From Nitrospirales bacterium (GTDB lineage: Bacteria > Nitrospirota > Nitrospiria > Nitrospirales > UBA8639), in NCBI GenBank assembly GCA_031315865.1, contig JALDRJ010000002.1, positions 186,001-250,000 on the forward strand: 64,000 nucleotides of DNA, written 5' to 3'. Shown one piece after another: positions 42,417 through 52,011 of this stretch. The notes under the pieces are model-generated. The model was not told where the DNA came from. It did no database searches and saw only the letters and a list, made by a program, of their open reading frames with translations. The position numbers and the translations under genes are program-made. Each line of letters opens with the position of its first letter. Positions within the stretch are counted from its first letter, which is position 1.

Positions 42417-43712
42417 TTATTTTGGACTGGGGATGATGAGCAATGTCATATCATTACCGTCATAGGCATGCTGAACATTCAGAAACATTCCAGGGGGGTC
42501 GACTGGCGCAATGTAGATACCCGTTGCCTCCGCACCATAGGTCGTCAATGTCGCGAACAGAAACACCGAATCGGCCACTCCATCCCGGTTATGATCTGGA
42601 CTCGCAATCCAAATGTCACTCCTGCCGTCATTATCCTCGACAATATAGAGATTCCCCGAATGATCCGAGGCTAAATTATCAGGGTTCCTCAATCCATAGT
42701 CTGGTTCGACATCTTCAGGGCTCATATTGGTATTGATACCCGCATATTCGGTGATGACGGGAGAATCGGTATTGATCGGAATTTGAAACACCGTATTCGT
42801 CGTGGTGGTCGAAACGTAGACATTGTCTCCGATGATTTCCAAGTCTTCAGGTCTACAAAAATCCGTGGCCTGTGCTTCTGACGCTGCAGACCGCGCATCA
42901 TACGTTGGATCGGTCACGACACCGTCACGACCTGGAATGAGCGGTATCCATTGAGCCTGACCCGTTGGAGTATATCCGACCCCGGTGCGTTCTGAACACA
43001 CCGTCACTTCATCAGACAGAACCTGCAAGGCAAAGAGTTGACCAGATGCCAGACGGCCATACTCGTCAGGCACAAATTTATAGATGGATCCTCCATCATA
43101 TTCATCAACGACAAAAACGTTCCCTTCCTCCGTCACGGCAATACCTTCATGCGACATCCGCCCAAGCTGAGGACGATCAACACAAGATAGCTCCATGCCA
43201 TTCACCTTGCATTCAAAGAGCCGCCCGAACGCTCCGGACTCCTCCCCCACAAGGAGAGTCCCCCAAGGTGTCCATTCGATACCATCCAGTCTGCTCCAGC
43301 CGCCAAATTGACGGCCTTCATGAATCGATGTTTGACCGGTCTTTAAATCAATGATCGATATGGCCGCTTGGCCTTCACCGGTTTCATGAGTTCGGTAAAG
43401 ATACCGGCCGATCGCTGGACCGGATTCATTCATCGTATTCATATCCGTTTGATCACTCCCGGAAGGAAGCACATCAAGGGTCACCATCGAATTTGCACAA
43501 ATCGGTCGTTCCTGAACGACGATCGACTGTGTGAACCCATGGGGTAAATTCAGAGGAGCACATGGAGGCAATTTGCTTGATTGGACAGAATTTGAAAGCG
43601 AGGAAAGGCTCCAGGAGTTTGATGTTGGATTTTCCGCCAACGCAGGTGAGAACATGAACAAAGACAGAGCAGAGGTAGTCAGGACCGATATCACGCTATG
43701 CAGAATATTCAT
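42417..43712 (-). CDS. Second PhoX-like (DUF839) secreted protein
   Basis: DUF839 propeller: SRLDGIEWTPWGTLLVGEES, RMSHEGIAVTEEGNVFVVDEYDGGSIYKF, FCRPEDLEIIGDNVYVSTTTTN and NPDNLASDHSGNLYIVEDNDGRSDIW. ATG 43712 gives a standard signal peptide (SVISVLTTSALSLFMFSPALA); the longer frame to 43775 would add a second hydrophobic stretch. Paralogue of phoX at 30582 but only loosely similar. Probably an extracellular phosphoesterase. Confidence 0.85.
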   Translation of the reverse strand: MNILHSVISVLTTSALSLFMFSPALAENPTSNSWSLSSLSNSVQSSKLPPCAPLNLPHGFTQSIVVQERPICANSMVTLDVLPSGSDQTDMNTMNESGPAIGRYLYRTHETGEGQAAISIIDLKTGQTSIHEGRQFGGWSRLDGIEWTPWGTLLVGEESGAFGRLFECKVNGMELSCVDRPQLGRMSHEGIAVTEEGNVFVVDEYDGGSIYKFVPDEYGRLASGQLFALQVLSDEVTVCSERTGVGYTPTGQAQWIPLIPGRDGVVTDPTYDARSAASEAQATDFCRPEDLEIIGDNVYVSTTTTNTVFQIPINTDSPVITEYAGINTNMSPEDVEPDYGLRNPDNLASDHSGNLYIVEDNDGRSDIWIASPDHNRDGVADSVFLFATLTTYGAEATGIYIAPVDPPGMFLNVQHAYDGNDMTLLIIPSPK

Positions 43713-43976
43713 ACGCAACGTCCCATACGCCAGACATGAAACTATGAGTAACATAATACGTGAAAAATCGACCATTTACAGTGGTGATTTAACGAAACGA
43801 GTTTCATGCATTGTAACAGTCCACCGTTTAACATGAGTATTCAGTTCCAACTGATTGCCCCCTGAAGTTTGACTAAAAAACTTCACACTTTTACCATAAG
43901 ACCATATGGTACACTTGATCTCTTCTTCATATTTTCTCTTTATCCATCTTTAGGTAAAAGCAGATGCCATAGGTCC

Positions 43977-45431
43977 ATGCCTCCCTGTCCTCCTAAGCAC
44001 AATCTTGCACTCGAAGTGAAGCTATCCCCCCCGGCAGACTTTCAAATCCCTCAGCGATTCACCAACAACCCGCGACCTGCTCGCCGGTTCACATCCACAT
44101 ACTACGATACCAAAGACCATCGTCTCGCTCGCTTGGGAATGATTCTTCGACGTCGCGTCGAACGAAGCCGAGGCACTTGGCAGCTCACGTTACCGACAGC
44201 TCAAGCCAGAAGAGCAATCGAAATTCCCAAAGGCTCGCTCAGACTTCCTGATGAACTCGCCGATCTACTCTTTGCATTCTTGAGAGGCCGTGAACCTGTG
44301 GCCATCGCAAAGCTCCGAACCGAACGACGACCGTACCATATCATCGAACAGGAACGCGTCCTCGCCGAATTGACCGTGGATCGGGTCGCCATGCTGGAAG
44401 ACCGGCATATTCGCAAGCGATTTAGCGAAATCGAGATAGAACTCGTAGACGGCACGCAGAAAAACCTCAAGGCTATCACGAATCAGCTCAAAGAACTAGG
44501 AGCGCAAAACGGAATTTTCCGCCCAACACTCTACCAGGCTCTATCCGTTGATTACCCGGACAGTCAACAGACGATCGAACAGACGGCTCCATCAGTGGAA
44601 CATGTCCAGCGTACGTTTCAACAACAAGTACATGACATTTTTCGGCACGATCCCGTGACCCGTTTAGGCCAAGACCCTGAGGATCTTCATCGCATGCGCG
44701 TCGCCACCAGACGGGCTCGCGCTCTTCTTCGTACCGCTCGCCCCATTCTCGAGCCGGCATGGTGTATGGACTTGCGGAACGAAATCGGGTGGTTAACCAA
44801 GGTTCTCGGGTCCGTTCGGGACTTTGATGTCCTCCTGCAAAAACTCCGGCAAGAAACATCCACCCTGACGTCCACGGAACAAAAGCTCTTTGACGCATTA
44901 CTTCTTCAATTGGAGTCCAGGCAATCAAACGTTCGCACATCCATGATCGAAACGCTTCGAGGGGAACGATACCTGGCCTTCCTGGATCGACTCATCTCAG
45001 CTTCTCAACGCATGGAGGTCATCCATTCGAATATTTCGCTCCAGACCCTCGTCGGGAAAGCATTCGACAAACTCGAAAAATCCGTCGATAATCTACCTAA
45101 TGAGTACACCGATGAGGATTTGCACAACTTGCGCAAACGGGCCAAACATGTACGATATGCGGCCGAGTTGGCCGAACCATGTGTCGGCAAACCGGCAACC
45201 CGCTTTATCCGGCAAATGCGGAAATTTCAGGATCTGTTAGGCGCCCATCAGGATACCGTGATGATTGAACAGCACTTGCAACATTTCCTGCGGTCTTCAC
45301 GAGGCGTCAAAACAGCCTTTACCATCGGGCTGGTCGTGGAACGCCTGCGCCGACGGCGAGCAAGACTGCGGGCTACATTTCCTCACAGATGGGGCAAACT
45401 TAAAAGACAGGGGAACCGCGTGTGGAGATAG
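43977..45431 (+). CDS. CYTH-CHAD domain protein
   Basis: The N-terminal CYTH (triphosphate tunnel) domain is about 8-200, and the C-terminal CHAD helical domain (DLHRMRVATRRARALLRTARPIL, DLHNLRKRAKHVRYAAELAE) covers the rest. CHAD binds polyphosphate through basic residues. The CYTH signature ExExK reads A-L-E-V-K here (LALEVKL), so the first Glu is missing and catalytic activity is doubtful. ATG 43977 follows a stop-rich upstream region. It lies 49 bp before ppk on the same strand, supporting a polyphosphate role. Confidence 0.88.
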   Translation: MPPCPPKHNLALEVKLSPPADFQIPQRFTNNPRPARRFTSTYYDTKDHRLARLGMILRRRVERSRGTWQLTLPTAQARRAIEIPKGSLRLPDELADLLFAFLRGREPVAIAKLRTERRPYHIIEQERVLAELTVDRVAMLEDRHIRKRFSEIEIELVDGTQKNLKAITNQLKELGAQNGIFRPTLYQALSVDYPDSQQTIEQTAPSVEHVQRTFQQQVHDIFRHDPVTRLGQDPEDLHRMRVATRRARALLRTARPILEPAWCMDLRNEIGWLTKVLGSVRDFDVLLQKLRQETSTLTSTEQKLFDALLLQLESRQSNVRTSMIETLRGERYLAFLDRLISASQRMEVIHSNISLQTLVGKAFDKLEKSVDNLPNEYTDEDLHNLRKRAKHVRYAAELAEPCVGKPATRFIRQMRKFQDLLGAHQDTVMIEQHLQHFLRSSRGVKTAFTIGLVVERLRRRRARLRATFPHRWGKLKRQGNRVWR

Positions 45432-45480
45432 GCTCGCCTCCTAGAGCCATTCCCTATTCACAACGGCGAATACGACACTG

Positions 45481-47628
45481 ATGAGTAACGACACTTCCAT
45501 CCAAGATTCTTCCCGGCCAACCATTGATCTTCACGACCCCAAGCTCTACCTCAATCGTGAACTGAGTTGGCTGGAATTTAATAGCCGTGTCCTTGAAGAG
45601 GCCGAAGACCAAAGCCTGCCATTGCTGGAGCGGGTCAAATTCCTGGCGATTTTTTTCAGCAATCTCGACGAATTCTTCATGGTTCGCATATCCGGACTCC
45701 GTGAACAGGTGACGAGCGGAGTCGTTGAAACGGCACCCGATGGAATGGCTCCCTCCGATCAACTCAATGCGGTGCGAGAAAAATTGCTCAAACAACTTGC
45801 GCGAGTCACCAAATGTTGGGAAAAGGACCTCTTCGACAAACTTCAGGATGCGAACATTCGGCTGTTTGCCTACGATCAACTGTCTTCTGAGCAGCGTGAA
45901 ACCTTACGCCAATATTTTTCACAGGAGATCTTTCCCGCGCTGACCCCCCTGGCGTTCGATCCGTCTCACCCGTTTCCTCATATTTCCAACCTCACGCTCA
46001 ATCTCGCTGTCGTCGCACAGGATCCGGAACGGGGCGAATGTTTTGCCAGAGTCAAAGTTCCGAACAATTTTCCCCGTCTCATTCGAATCCCTCAAGCCGA
46101 AAGACCAAAAAAGACCAAAAAAGGACAATCCCCTGACGACACGGCACCCTACCAGTACGTCTGGCTCGAAGATATCATCACGGCCAACCTTGACTTGCTA
46201 TTCCCCGGCTTGACGATTGAAGCGTCTTACCAGTTCCGCATCACGCGAGATGCCGACTTGGCGATCGAAGAAGACGAAGCGGCAGACTTATTGTCCACGA
46301 TCGAAGAACAAGTCGACATGCGTCACTTTGGGTCGGTCGTACGAATGGAATTGGCCCAGCACACGCCTGACCACATTCGCAATATTCTGGTCCGAAACCT
46401 CAAACTCGCCCCCTATCAAGTGTTCACCTACGACTTTCCACTTGGGATGTCCAATCTGATGGAATTACAGCAGATTGACCGTTCTGAGCTGAAATTCCCG
46501 ATTTTCCTCCATAGTATTTCGGACCGTCTCGCCAATCGGGAGTCCATGTTTTCAGCCATTCAACAGGAAGACCAACTCCTGTTTCACCCCTACGATAACT
46601 TTCTTCCCGTCGTTGACTTCGTCCGGGAAGCGGCGAACGATCCTCACGTCCTCGCCATCAAGCAAACGCTCTACCGGGTTGGCTCGAATTCGGCGATTGT
46701 CGAAGCGCTCATGGAAGCCAGGGAAAACGGCAAACAAGTCGCGGTGCTATTCGAATTACAAGCCCGATTCGACGAAGAGAATAATATCCAGTGGGCGAGG
46801 AAGTTAGAAGACGAAGGCGTCCATGTCGTCTATGGCGTCCATGGTCTCAAAACCCATGCGAAGCTCTGCCTGGTCATCCGAAAAGAGAATGACGGGCTCA
46901 GACGCTATCTCCACCTGGGGACCGGCAATTACAATCCCATCACGAGCCGAATTTATACAGACTTTAGTTTCTTGACCTGCGATGACGCGATCGGAGCCGA
47001 CGTATCGGATCTATTCAATGCGCTCACGGGGTATTCCCGCAAAGAAACCTACTCCAAGCTTCTCGTGGCTCCCCATGCGATGCGGAATGAAATTCTCCGC
47101 CGGATCGACCGTGAAATCCAACGGCATCAACAGCATGGCGACGGATACCTCGCGTTTAAAATGAATGCCCTGGTCGATCAGGACTGTATACGCGCCCTGT
47201 ACCGCGCTTCCCAAGTTGGAGTCAAAATCGATCTTGTGATCCGGGGCGTATGTGGGTTGAGGCCAGACATTCCCGATGTCAGTCAGACAATCAGGGTTAC
47301 TTCAATCGTGGGTCGTTTCCTCGAACATTCCCGGATGTATTATTTTCGGAATGGCGGCGACGATGAACTGTACCTGGGGAGTGCTGATTTGATGGCCAGA
47401 AACCTGGATGGGCGGGTTGAGGTGTTATTTCCTATCGAAAATCAATCCCTGAAAGAGCGTCTTGTCCAGAACGCCCTTCACATTCATGTACGGGATAACG
47501 TCAAAGCCAGACAGTTAACCTCTGACGGCACATACAATAGACTTTCCCCATCTTCGCCGGAAGAGGCGTTTGATTCACAGGAATGGTTCATAAAAAACTG
47601 GAAAGATCGGATGCTCAAGGAATCCTGA
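45481..47628 (+). CDS. ppk: Polyphosphate kinase PPK1
   Basis: Synthesises polyphosphate from ATP. Full-length 715 residues: N-domain LYLNRELSWLEFNSRVLEEA, H-domain, and the two PLD-like C-domains. The phosphorylated His is His459 in GLKTHAKL and the second catalytic His is His478 in YLHLGTGNYNP, 19 residues apart as in E. coli (435/454). Operon with CYTH-CHAD upstream. Confidence 0.95.
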   Translation: MSNDTSIQDSSRPTIDLHDPKLYLNRELSWLEFNSRVLEEAEDQSLPLLERVKFLAIFFSNLDEFFMVRISGLREQVTSGVVETAPDGMAPSDQLNAVREKLLKQLARVTKCWEKDLFDKLQDANIRLFAYDQLSSEQRETLRQYFSQEIFPALTPLAFDPSHPFPHISNLTLNLAVVAQDPERGECFARVKVPNNFPRLIRIPQAERPKKTKKGQSPDDTAPYQYVWLEDIITANLDLLFPGLTIEASYQFRITRDADLAIEEDEAADLLSTIEEQVDMRHFGSVVRMELAQHTPDHIRNILVRNLKLAPYQVFTYDFPLGMSNLMELQQIDRSELKFPIFLHSISDRLANRESMFSAIQQEDQLLFHPYDNFLPVVDFVREAANDPHVLAIKQTLYRVGSNSAIVEALMEARENGKQVAVLFELQARFDEENNIQWARKLEDEGVHVVYGVHGLKTHAKLCLVIRKENDGLRRYLHLGTGNYNPITSRIYTDFSFLTCDDAIGADVSDLFNALTGYSRKETYSKLLVAPHAMRNEILRRIDREIQRHQQHGDGYLAFKMNALVDQDCIRALYRASQVGVKIDLVIRGVCGLRPDIPDVSQTIRVTSIVGRFLEHSRMYYFRNGGDDELYLGSADLMARNLDGRVEVLFPIENQSLKERLVQNALHIHVRDNVKARQLTSDGTYNRLSPSSPEEAFDSQEWFIKNWKDRMLKES

Positions 47629-47641
47629 CGGCCGCTTCCAT

Positions 47642-48556
47642 TCAAGAACGTTCCACTTCCGGAATGGGCAACGTCTGTTGCCAGAATTTCACGACATGCC
47701 GTTCATACTCGCGCGGATTGGTTTCCCAACCCTTTCCATGGGGCGCTTGAACTTTCCAGAGATATTTCGGTGTTCGTGCGGCATGGTACAACGTGTCGAC
47801 GGAATCGCGGGGGATGAGATCGTCCAATGTCGTATCGATCAACAATATGGGTCGCGGGCTGATGTTCGCGATGACCGAAGCCGGGTTGATTCGTTCGAAA
47901 TCGACGCCTAATCGGGCTTGACAGATCTGCTTGCTCATGGTCAAAAAGGGAAATTTCGGCAAACCGACCCCTTCCTTGGCATGTTGAAACGCATAATCAA
48001 TCGCACTGTTCAAATCCTTGAAAGGGCTTTCGGCGACAACACCCTTGACGGCCGGCATGTTCGCGGCCGCCAAAATGGCGGTGACCCCACCCAATGAAGT
48101 GCCTTGCACACCGATTCGTTCGGGATCGACGTCAGTCCGAGCGAGGAGATACGTGATCGCCGCTTCTACATCTTTGGTTTCCATGGCCCCGAAGGTCGAA
48201 TGATCCCCTTGGCTTTCTCCTCGATACCGTAAATCAACAAGCAGAACCGAATACCCCGCCTTGTGCAAGTACGCGGCGTCAGGCAGCATCCATGCGCGTG
48301 ATCCCCGCCGCCCATGGACCAAAACGATCGTCGCCCGGCTGCGTCCGGCAAAAAACCATCCGGCCAGCTGCAACCCATCCTGACTGGCAAACCGGACTTG
48401 CTGAGGCTCAGGAAGGGTGAACTGGCTGAGCAAATATTTGTCTGGAACTCGCACAGGATGAATCCCAAGCTCGCAGCCAAGCCAGCTTCCGCCGACCGTC
48501 GCACTCGTGGTCAGGAATATGATTCCCACGCTTAACCAGATAATCAATCGGCGCAT
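47642..48556 (-). CDS. Alpha/beta hydrolase with N-terminal anchor
   Basis: Serine hydrolase: oxyanion-loop VLVHGRRGSRAWMLPD, nucleophile elbow GTSLGG (Ser), acid in LLIDTTLDDLIPRD and a His in APHGKGWE. An N-terminal hydrophobic segment (LIIWLSVGIIFLTTSATVGG) makes it membrane-anchored or exported. ATG 48556 has GAGGAGA upstream. It resembles BAAT/DUF-type esterases of broad function. It lies between two plus-strand genes, convergent with ppk. Confidence 0.85.
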   Translation of the reverse strand: MRRLIIWLSVGIIFLTTSATVGGSWLGCELGIHPVRVPDKYLLSQFTLPEPQQVRFASQDGLQLAGWFFAGRSRATIVLVHGRRGSRAWMLPDAAYLHKAGYSVLLVDLRYRGESQGDHSTFGAMETKDVEAAITYLLARTDVDPERIGVQGTSLGGVTAILAAANMPAVKGVVAESPFKDLNSAIDYAFQHAKEGVGLPKFPFLTMSKQICQARLGVDFERINPASVIANISPRPILLIDTTLDDLIPRDSVDTLYHAARTPKYLWKVQAPHGKGWETNPREYERHVVKFWQQTLPIPEVERS

Positions 48557-48774
48557 CGTCTCCTCGCTCTCGCAAACCCCAGGCTCAGAAAGGCAAGAGG
48601 AATAGTATATTTTGCGAAGAGAAGCAAGAATTCCATGCCGGAGATCCCAAAATTTCACAATTTCGGGGCTGACCAAGGCCATAAAATCTTTCCCGCATAC
48701 GCGGCGGGTTTATGGGGCTGTTGACAAAAGGCGCCAGTGGCGTTCCTGCACCATGATCCTCCTTAGCACTTTTC

Positions 48775-48803
48775 TTGTCAAAATTGTCAAAATGGGTTAT
48801 AGA
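48775..48803 (+). promoter_or_regulatory. Sigma-70-like promoter of the DUF2235 gene
   Basis: TTGTCA (48775-48780) and TATAGA (48798-48803) are separated by 17 bp. A TTGTCAAAA word is repeated in the spacer region with 9-bp periodicity. The start codon at 48934 lies about 130 bp downstream. This is not the Pho pattern. It is the main item in the otherwise empty 48557-48933 interval. Confidence 0.55.
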
Positions 48804-48933
48804 ACACACTATTATATACGTAGTTGACCCTGACGACATCCCCGCCATAACACGGCATCATTCTTTGATCGCGCCCGGCTTCTTTGAGGAAATCGGTTTT
48901 CAAAAAGCTTTATCACTCGCAAGGCCTTACCCG

Positions 48934-50433
48934 ATGAGCCTTCATTCACCTGCATTCAAAAAAATCGTGATCTGCTGTGACGGCACCTGGAATAAACCAG
49001 AAGTCGCGATGAATTCAAAACGCTACCGGCCGACGAATGTCCTCCGTATCGCAAGAGCTGTATCAAACGTCGATGAACAGTTTCATCATCAAATTATCTA
49101 CTATGATTCAGGCATCGGAACCGACGGGGGGCTGGGCCACCGGCTCATCGGCGGCCTGACGGGCTACGGACTATCCGCTCGTATCATGAAAGCCTATCGC
49201 TTTGTCTGCCATAACTACGTGGAAGGCGATGTGCTGTATTTTTTTGGCTTTAGCCGAGGGGCTTACACAGTCAGGGCGTTGGCCGGGATGATCGGAGCGG
49301 TTGGCTTGCTGCATGCCAACGATCTTCATCACCTGCCGACCGCGTTCCGTTACTACAACACCCATCCAAAACAACGGCCATCCTTGCCGTTCGCGAAAGC
49401 ATTCATTGCCTCTCACCATACCCGATCGGTCAGGATCAAATTTTTAGGTGTCTGGGATACGGTGGGCGCGTTGGGCATTCCCATCCCCTACCTTCGACCA
49501 TTCACGAAAAAATGGGTGGGGTTTTTCAATACGGAGCTAGGAAGCCATGTGGAACACGGATATCATGCGCTTGCCATCGATGAACGGCGAAGACCATTCA
49601 AACCAAATCTCTGGTCCCGGTACGAACAATCTCCAGGATCAGCCACCAAAGACGTCTGCCAGGTTTGGTTTCCCGGCTCGCATTCCGATGTCGGCGGAGG
49701 GGCCGACGATACGACGTTATCCGATGAGTCACTGCTGTGGATGGTGAATCGAGCCGTTCAGTGCGGGTTACACTTCCCCGATCACTTCAGGACTGACCTC
49801 GACAAGACTCACAGGCGGGAAAGCAGCAAGCCGCAGAATTCTCTGAGTCTTCCGTACAAAGGCTTAATTCTTATCGGCGTCTTTCCCCACAAACGTATCA
49901 TTGGAAATCGACGGGCGGTCGAACGCTTGTACGAAAGAACTCCCAGCACCTCGCCGATCTTACGAAACCTGCCACACCGCCTATCCGCCCCGCTCGAACC
50001 CGTCATCAATGAGATGATTCACGAAAGTGCGTTTCAAAAGTACGTGGCGTGCGAAATTTCAGCACAAGGCAGTTGCTATCAACCGCCGAATCTGGCGAAC
50101 GCGATCAACTCGCTCCCCGTGTTCAGGGAAAAATATTATCGAACACGTTCTCACATCAGAAAAGCACTCAACCTTAAAGGACAGGTTCTCTCCCAACAGC
50201 AGACGGAAGACTGCCGGGTTCTCGATTTTTCGCCTCACGGCGGGGCCAAACTGCAGATGTCGGAACCGGCCAACCGCATAGGTCAGACCTTTATCCTGAA
50301 CATTGATGACCCTGAATATAGGGGGAAAGACTATCGAGGACAAGTCGCGTGGCAGAGCAAGTACAGCCTTGGGCTGAAGTTCCTCTCAGAGACCGGAAAA
50401 TCGAATGACGATCCGCTTAGAGTTCCGCAGTGA
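48934..50433 (+). CDS. DUF2235 hydrolase with C-terminal PilZ-like domain
   Basis: 499 residues. DUF2235 (Tle1-like alpha/beta hydrolase): FKKIVICCDGTWNKPE, YYDSGIGT, nucleophile elbow GFSRGAYT, FLGVWDTVGALGIP, and the SHSDVGGGA Asp segment. The final 75 residues (EDCRVLDFSPHGGAKLQMSEPANRIGQTFIL, ending VAWQSKYSLGLKF) have the PilZ DxSxxG core but no N-terminal RxxxR, so cyclic-di-GMP binding is doubtful. ATG 48934 replaces a longer frame that has no start. It could be a lipase-like effector or an intracellular hydrolase; no T6SS genes are nearby. Confidence 0.82.
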   Translation: MSLHSPAFKKIVICCDGTWNKPEVAMNSKRYRPTNVLRIARAVSNVDEQFHHQIIYYDSGIGTDGGLGHRLIGGLTGYGLSARIMKAYRFVCHNYVEGDVLYFFGFSRGAYTVRALAGMIGAVGLLHANDLHHLPTAFRYYNTHPKQRPSLPFAKAFIASHHTRSVRIKFLGVWDTVGALGIPIPYLRPFTKKWVGFFNTELGSHVEHGYHALAIDERRRPFKPNLWSRYEQSPGSATKDVCQVWFPGSHSDVGGGADDTTLSDESLLWMVNRAVQCGLHFPDHFRTDLDKTHRRESSKPQNSLSLPYKGLILIGVFPHKRIIGNRRAVERLYERTPSTSPILRNLPHRLSAPLEPVINEMIHESAFQKYVACEISAQGSCYQPPNLANAINSLPVFREKYYRTRSHIRKALNLKGQVLSQQQTEDCRVLDFSPHGGAKLQMSEPANRIGQTFILNIDDPEYRGKDYRGQVAWQSKYSLGLKFLSETGKSNDDPLRVPQ

Positions 50434-51082
50434 CGGTATGGCGGATAATCTTCCCTTCGACCATGTACACCACGAGTTCCGCGACATTGGTCGCATGATC
50501 GGCGATGCGTTCAATATATTTGGAGATGAAGGAAAGCCGGATGGCGCGAGAAATCGTTTTCGGGTTTTCAATCATGTAGGACAATAATTCCCGGAAGAGT
50601 TGCTCGTTCAATTCATCGATTTCATCATCGTCTTCCAGAACCTTTCGCGCCAACACCGAATCGCCGCGTACGAACGCATCTAGAGCCTCCCCGACCATTT
50701 TCAGGCATTTTTCCGCCATGGCGGGAATATCGATGTAGGGCTTCAGCTGCGGTTCTTCATTGAGTTCGATCGTCCGTTCACAGATATTTTCCGCCAAGTC
50801 GCTCATCCGTTCCAAGTCGGTGGAGATTTTCATGGCCGTGGTGATGAATCGAAGATCTCGCGCGGCAGGTTGATAGAGCGCGAGGAGATTCAGACATGCC
50901 TCGTCGACTTCGACATCCAAGGTATTGACTCGGCGGTCATTATTGATGACCTCCTGCGCCAAATCAACATCGCGACTCGTCAGAGCATGTGTCGCCTGCT
51001 GAATCTGCTCCTCGACCAAGGCACCCATTCTCAATATTTTTTGTTTCAGCTCAGTTAATTCTTCGTCAAAATGGCGCTGCAC
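50417..51082 (-). CDS. phoU: PhoU, phosphate transport and signalling regulator
   Basis: Peripheral helical protein coupling the Pst transporter to PhoR. Two PhoU three-helix repeats with the metal-binding E(D)xxxD motifs (RDLRFITTAMKISTDLERMSDLAENI, then ISKYIERIADHATNVAELVVYMVEGK). Starts with GTG at 51082 behind GAGGAGG. Last gene of the pstSCAB-phoU operon. Its 3' end overlaps the convergent DUF2235 gene by 17 bp. Confidence 0.94.
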   Translation of the reverse strand: MQRHFDEELTELKQKILRMGALVEEQIQQATHALTSRDVDLAQEVINNDRRVNTLDVEVDEACLNLLALYQPAARDLRFITTAMKISTDLERMSDLAENICERTIELNEEPQLKPYIDIPAMAEKCLKMVGEALDAFVRGDSVLARKVLEDDDEIDELNEQLFRELLSYMIENPKTISRAIRLSFISKYIERIADHATNVAELVVYMVEGKIIRHTVTAEL

Positions 51083-51109
51083 AGGAATACCTCCTCATAG
51101 GGGTCCATG

Positions 51110-51973
51110 TCATCCAAATCGCCCAGTCACATAGTCTTCCGTACGACGATCTCCAGGGGTAGTGAATATTTTCTTCGTAACATCATACTCGATGAGTTCA
51201 CCCATCAAGAAGAACCCCGTGTAATCTGACACGCGAGCGGCTTGCTGCATGTTATGCGTGACGATGACGACCGTGAGCTGCTCTTTCAGGGAATGCAACA
51301 GTTCTTCGATCTTGCCAGTTGAAATAGGGTCTAATGCCGAGCAGGGCTCATCCATCAGCAACACGTTCGGTCTCACGGCCAAGGCGCGCGCGATACAGAG
51401 TCGCTGCTGCTGGCCGCCGGAAATCCCAAGCGCGCTCGTATGCAACCGGTCTTTGACTTCATCCCACAGCCCCGCGCCCTGGAGACTTTCTTCAACGATT
51501 TCGTCCAATTGAGCACGGCGTCGTACGCCTTTGAGTTGCGGGCCATACGCCACATTCTGGTAGATGGACTTGGGAAATGGATTGACTTTTTGGAACACCA
51601 TCCCGACTTTCGAGCGTAAATCCGTGATATCCAGGGAGGGCGCGTAAATGTCCTGCCCGTCTATGCGTATGGTTCCATCGAGACGAGAACCTTCGACTAA
51701 ATCGTTCAAGCGGTTAAAACAGCGTAACAAGGTCGATTTGCCGCATCCGGAAGGTCCGATAAAGGCGGTCACTTTATTTTGCAGGATCGTGAGATCAATC
51801 TTAAACAGCGCCTGTTTTTCGCCATAATAAAAGTTCGCCTTCTCGACTGTAATTTTAGCGGCAGGGCGCCGCTCATCATTATCTTGATCTGCAATCACGA
51901 AGGTCTCCACCGGTTTAGGGGATTGTTTGGCTGTCGAGGATGATTTGGAAAGAATGCCAATAAGTGAACTCAT
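51110..51973 (-). CDS. pstB: PstB phosphate transport ATPase (main operon)
   Basis: Walker [11 protein letters not shown]-loop [24 protein letters not shown], signature ISGGQQQR, Walker [15 protein letters not shown]-loop THNMQQ. An N-terminal extension of about 35 residues precedes the ABC domain. AGGAAGG precedes the ATG. Partner of the long-form PstA/PstC. Confidence 0.95.
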   Translation of the reverse strand: MSSLIGILSKSSSTAKQSPKPVETFVIADQDNDERRPAAKITVEKANFYYGEKQALFKIDLTILQNKVTAFIGPSGCGKSTLLRCFNRLNDLVEGSRLDGTIRIDGQDIYAPSLDITDLRSKVGMVFQKVNPFPKSIYQNVAYGPQLKGVRRRAQLDEIVEESLQGAGLWDEVKDRLHTSALGISGGQQQRLCIARALAVRPNVLLMDEPCSALDPISTGKIEELLHSLKEQLTVVIVTHNMQQAARVSDYTGFFLMGELIEYDVTKKIFTTPGDRRTEDYVTGRFG

Positions 51974-52011
51974 GAGTATTATACCTTCCTGACAGTATGA
52001 AATAACACGAC

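Noticed and set aside
43800-43833. Possible Pho units (AGTTTCA, TTGTAAC) upstream of CYTH-CHAD and the second PhoX-like gene
   Set aside because: Only one good unit; the -10 position reads TTAACA and the grid fails on the opposite strand, so I do not call it.
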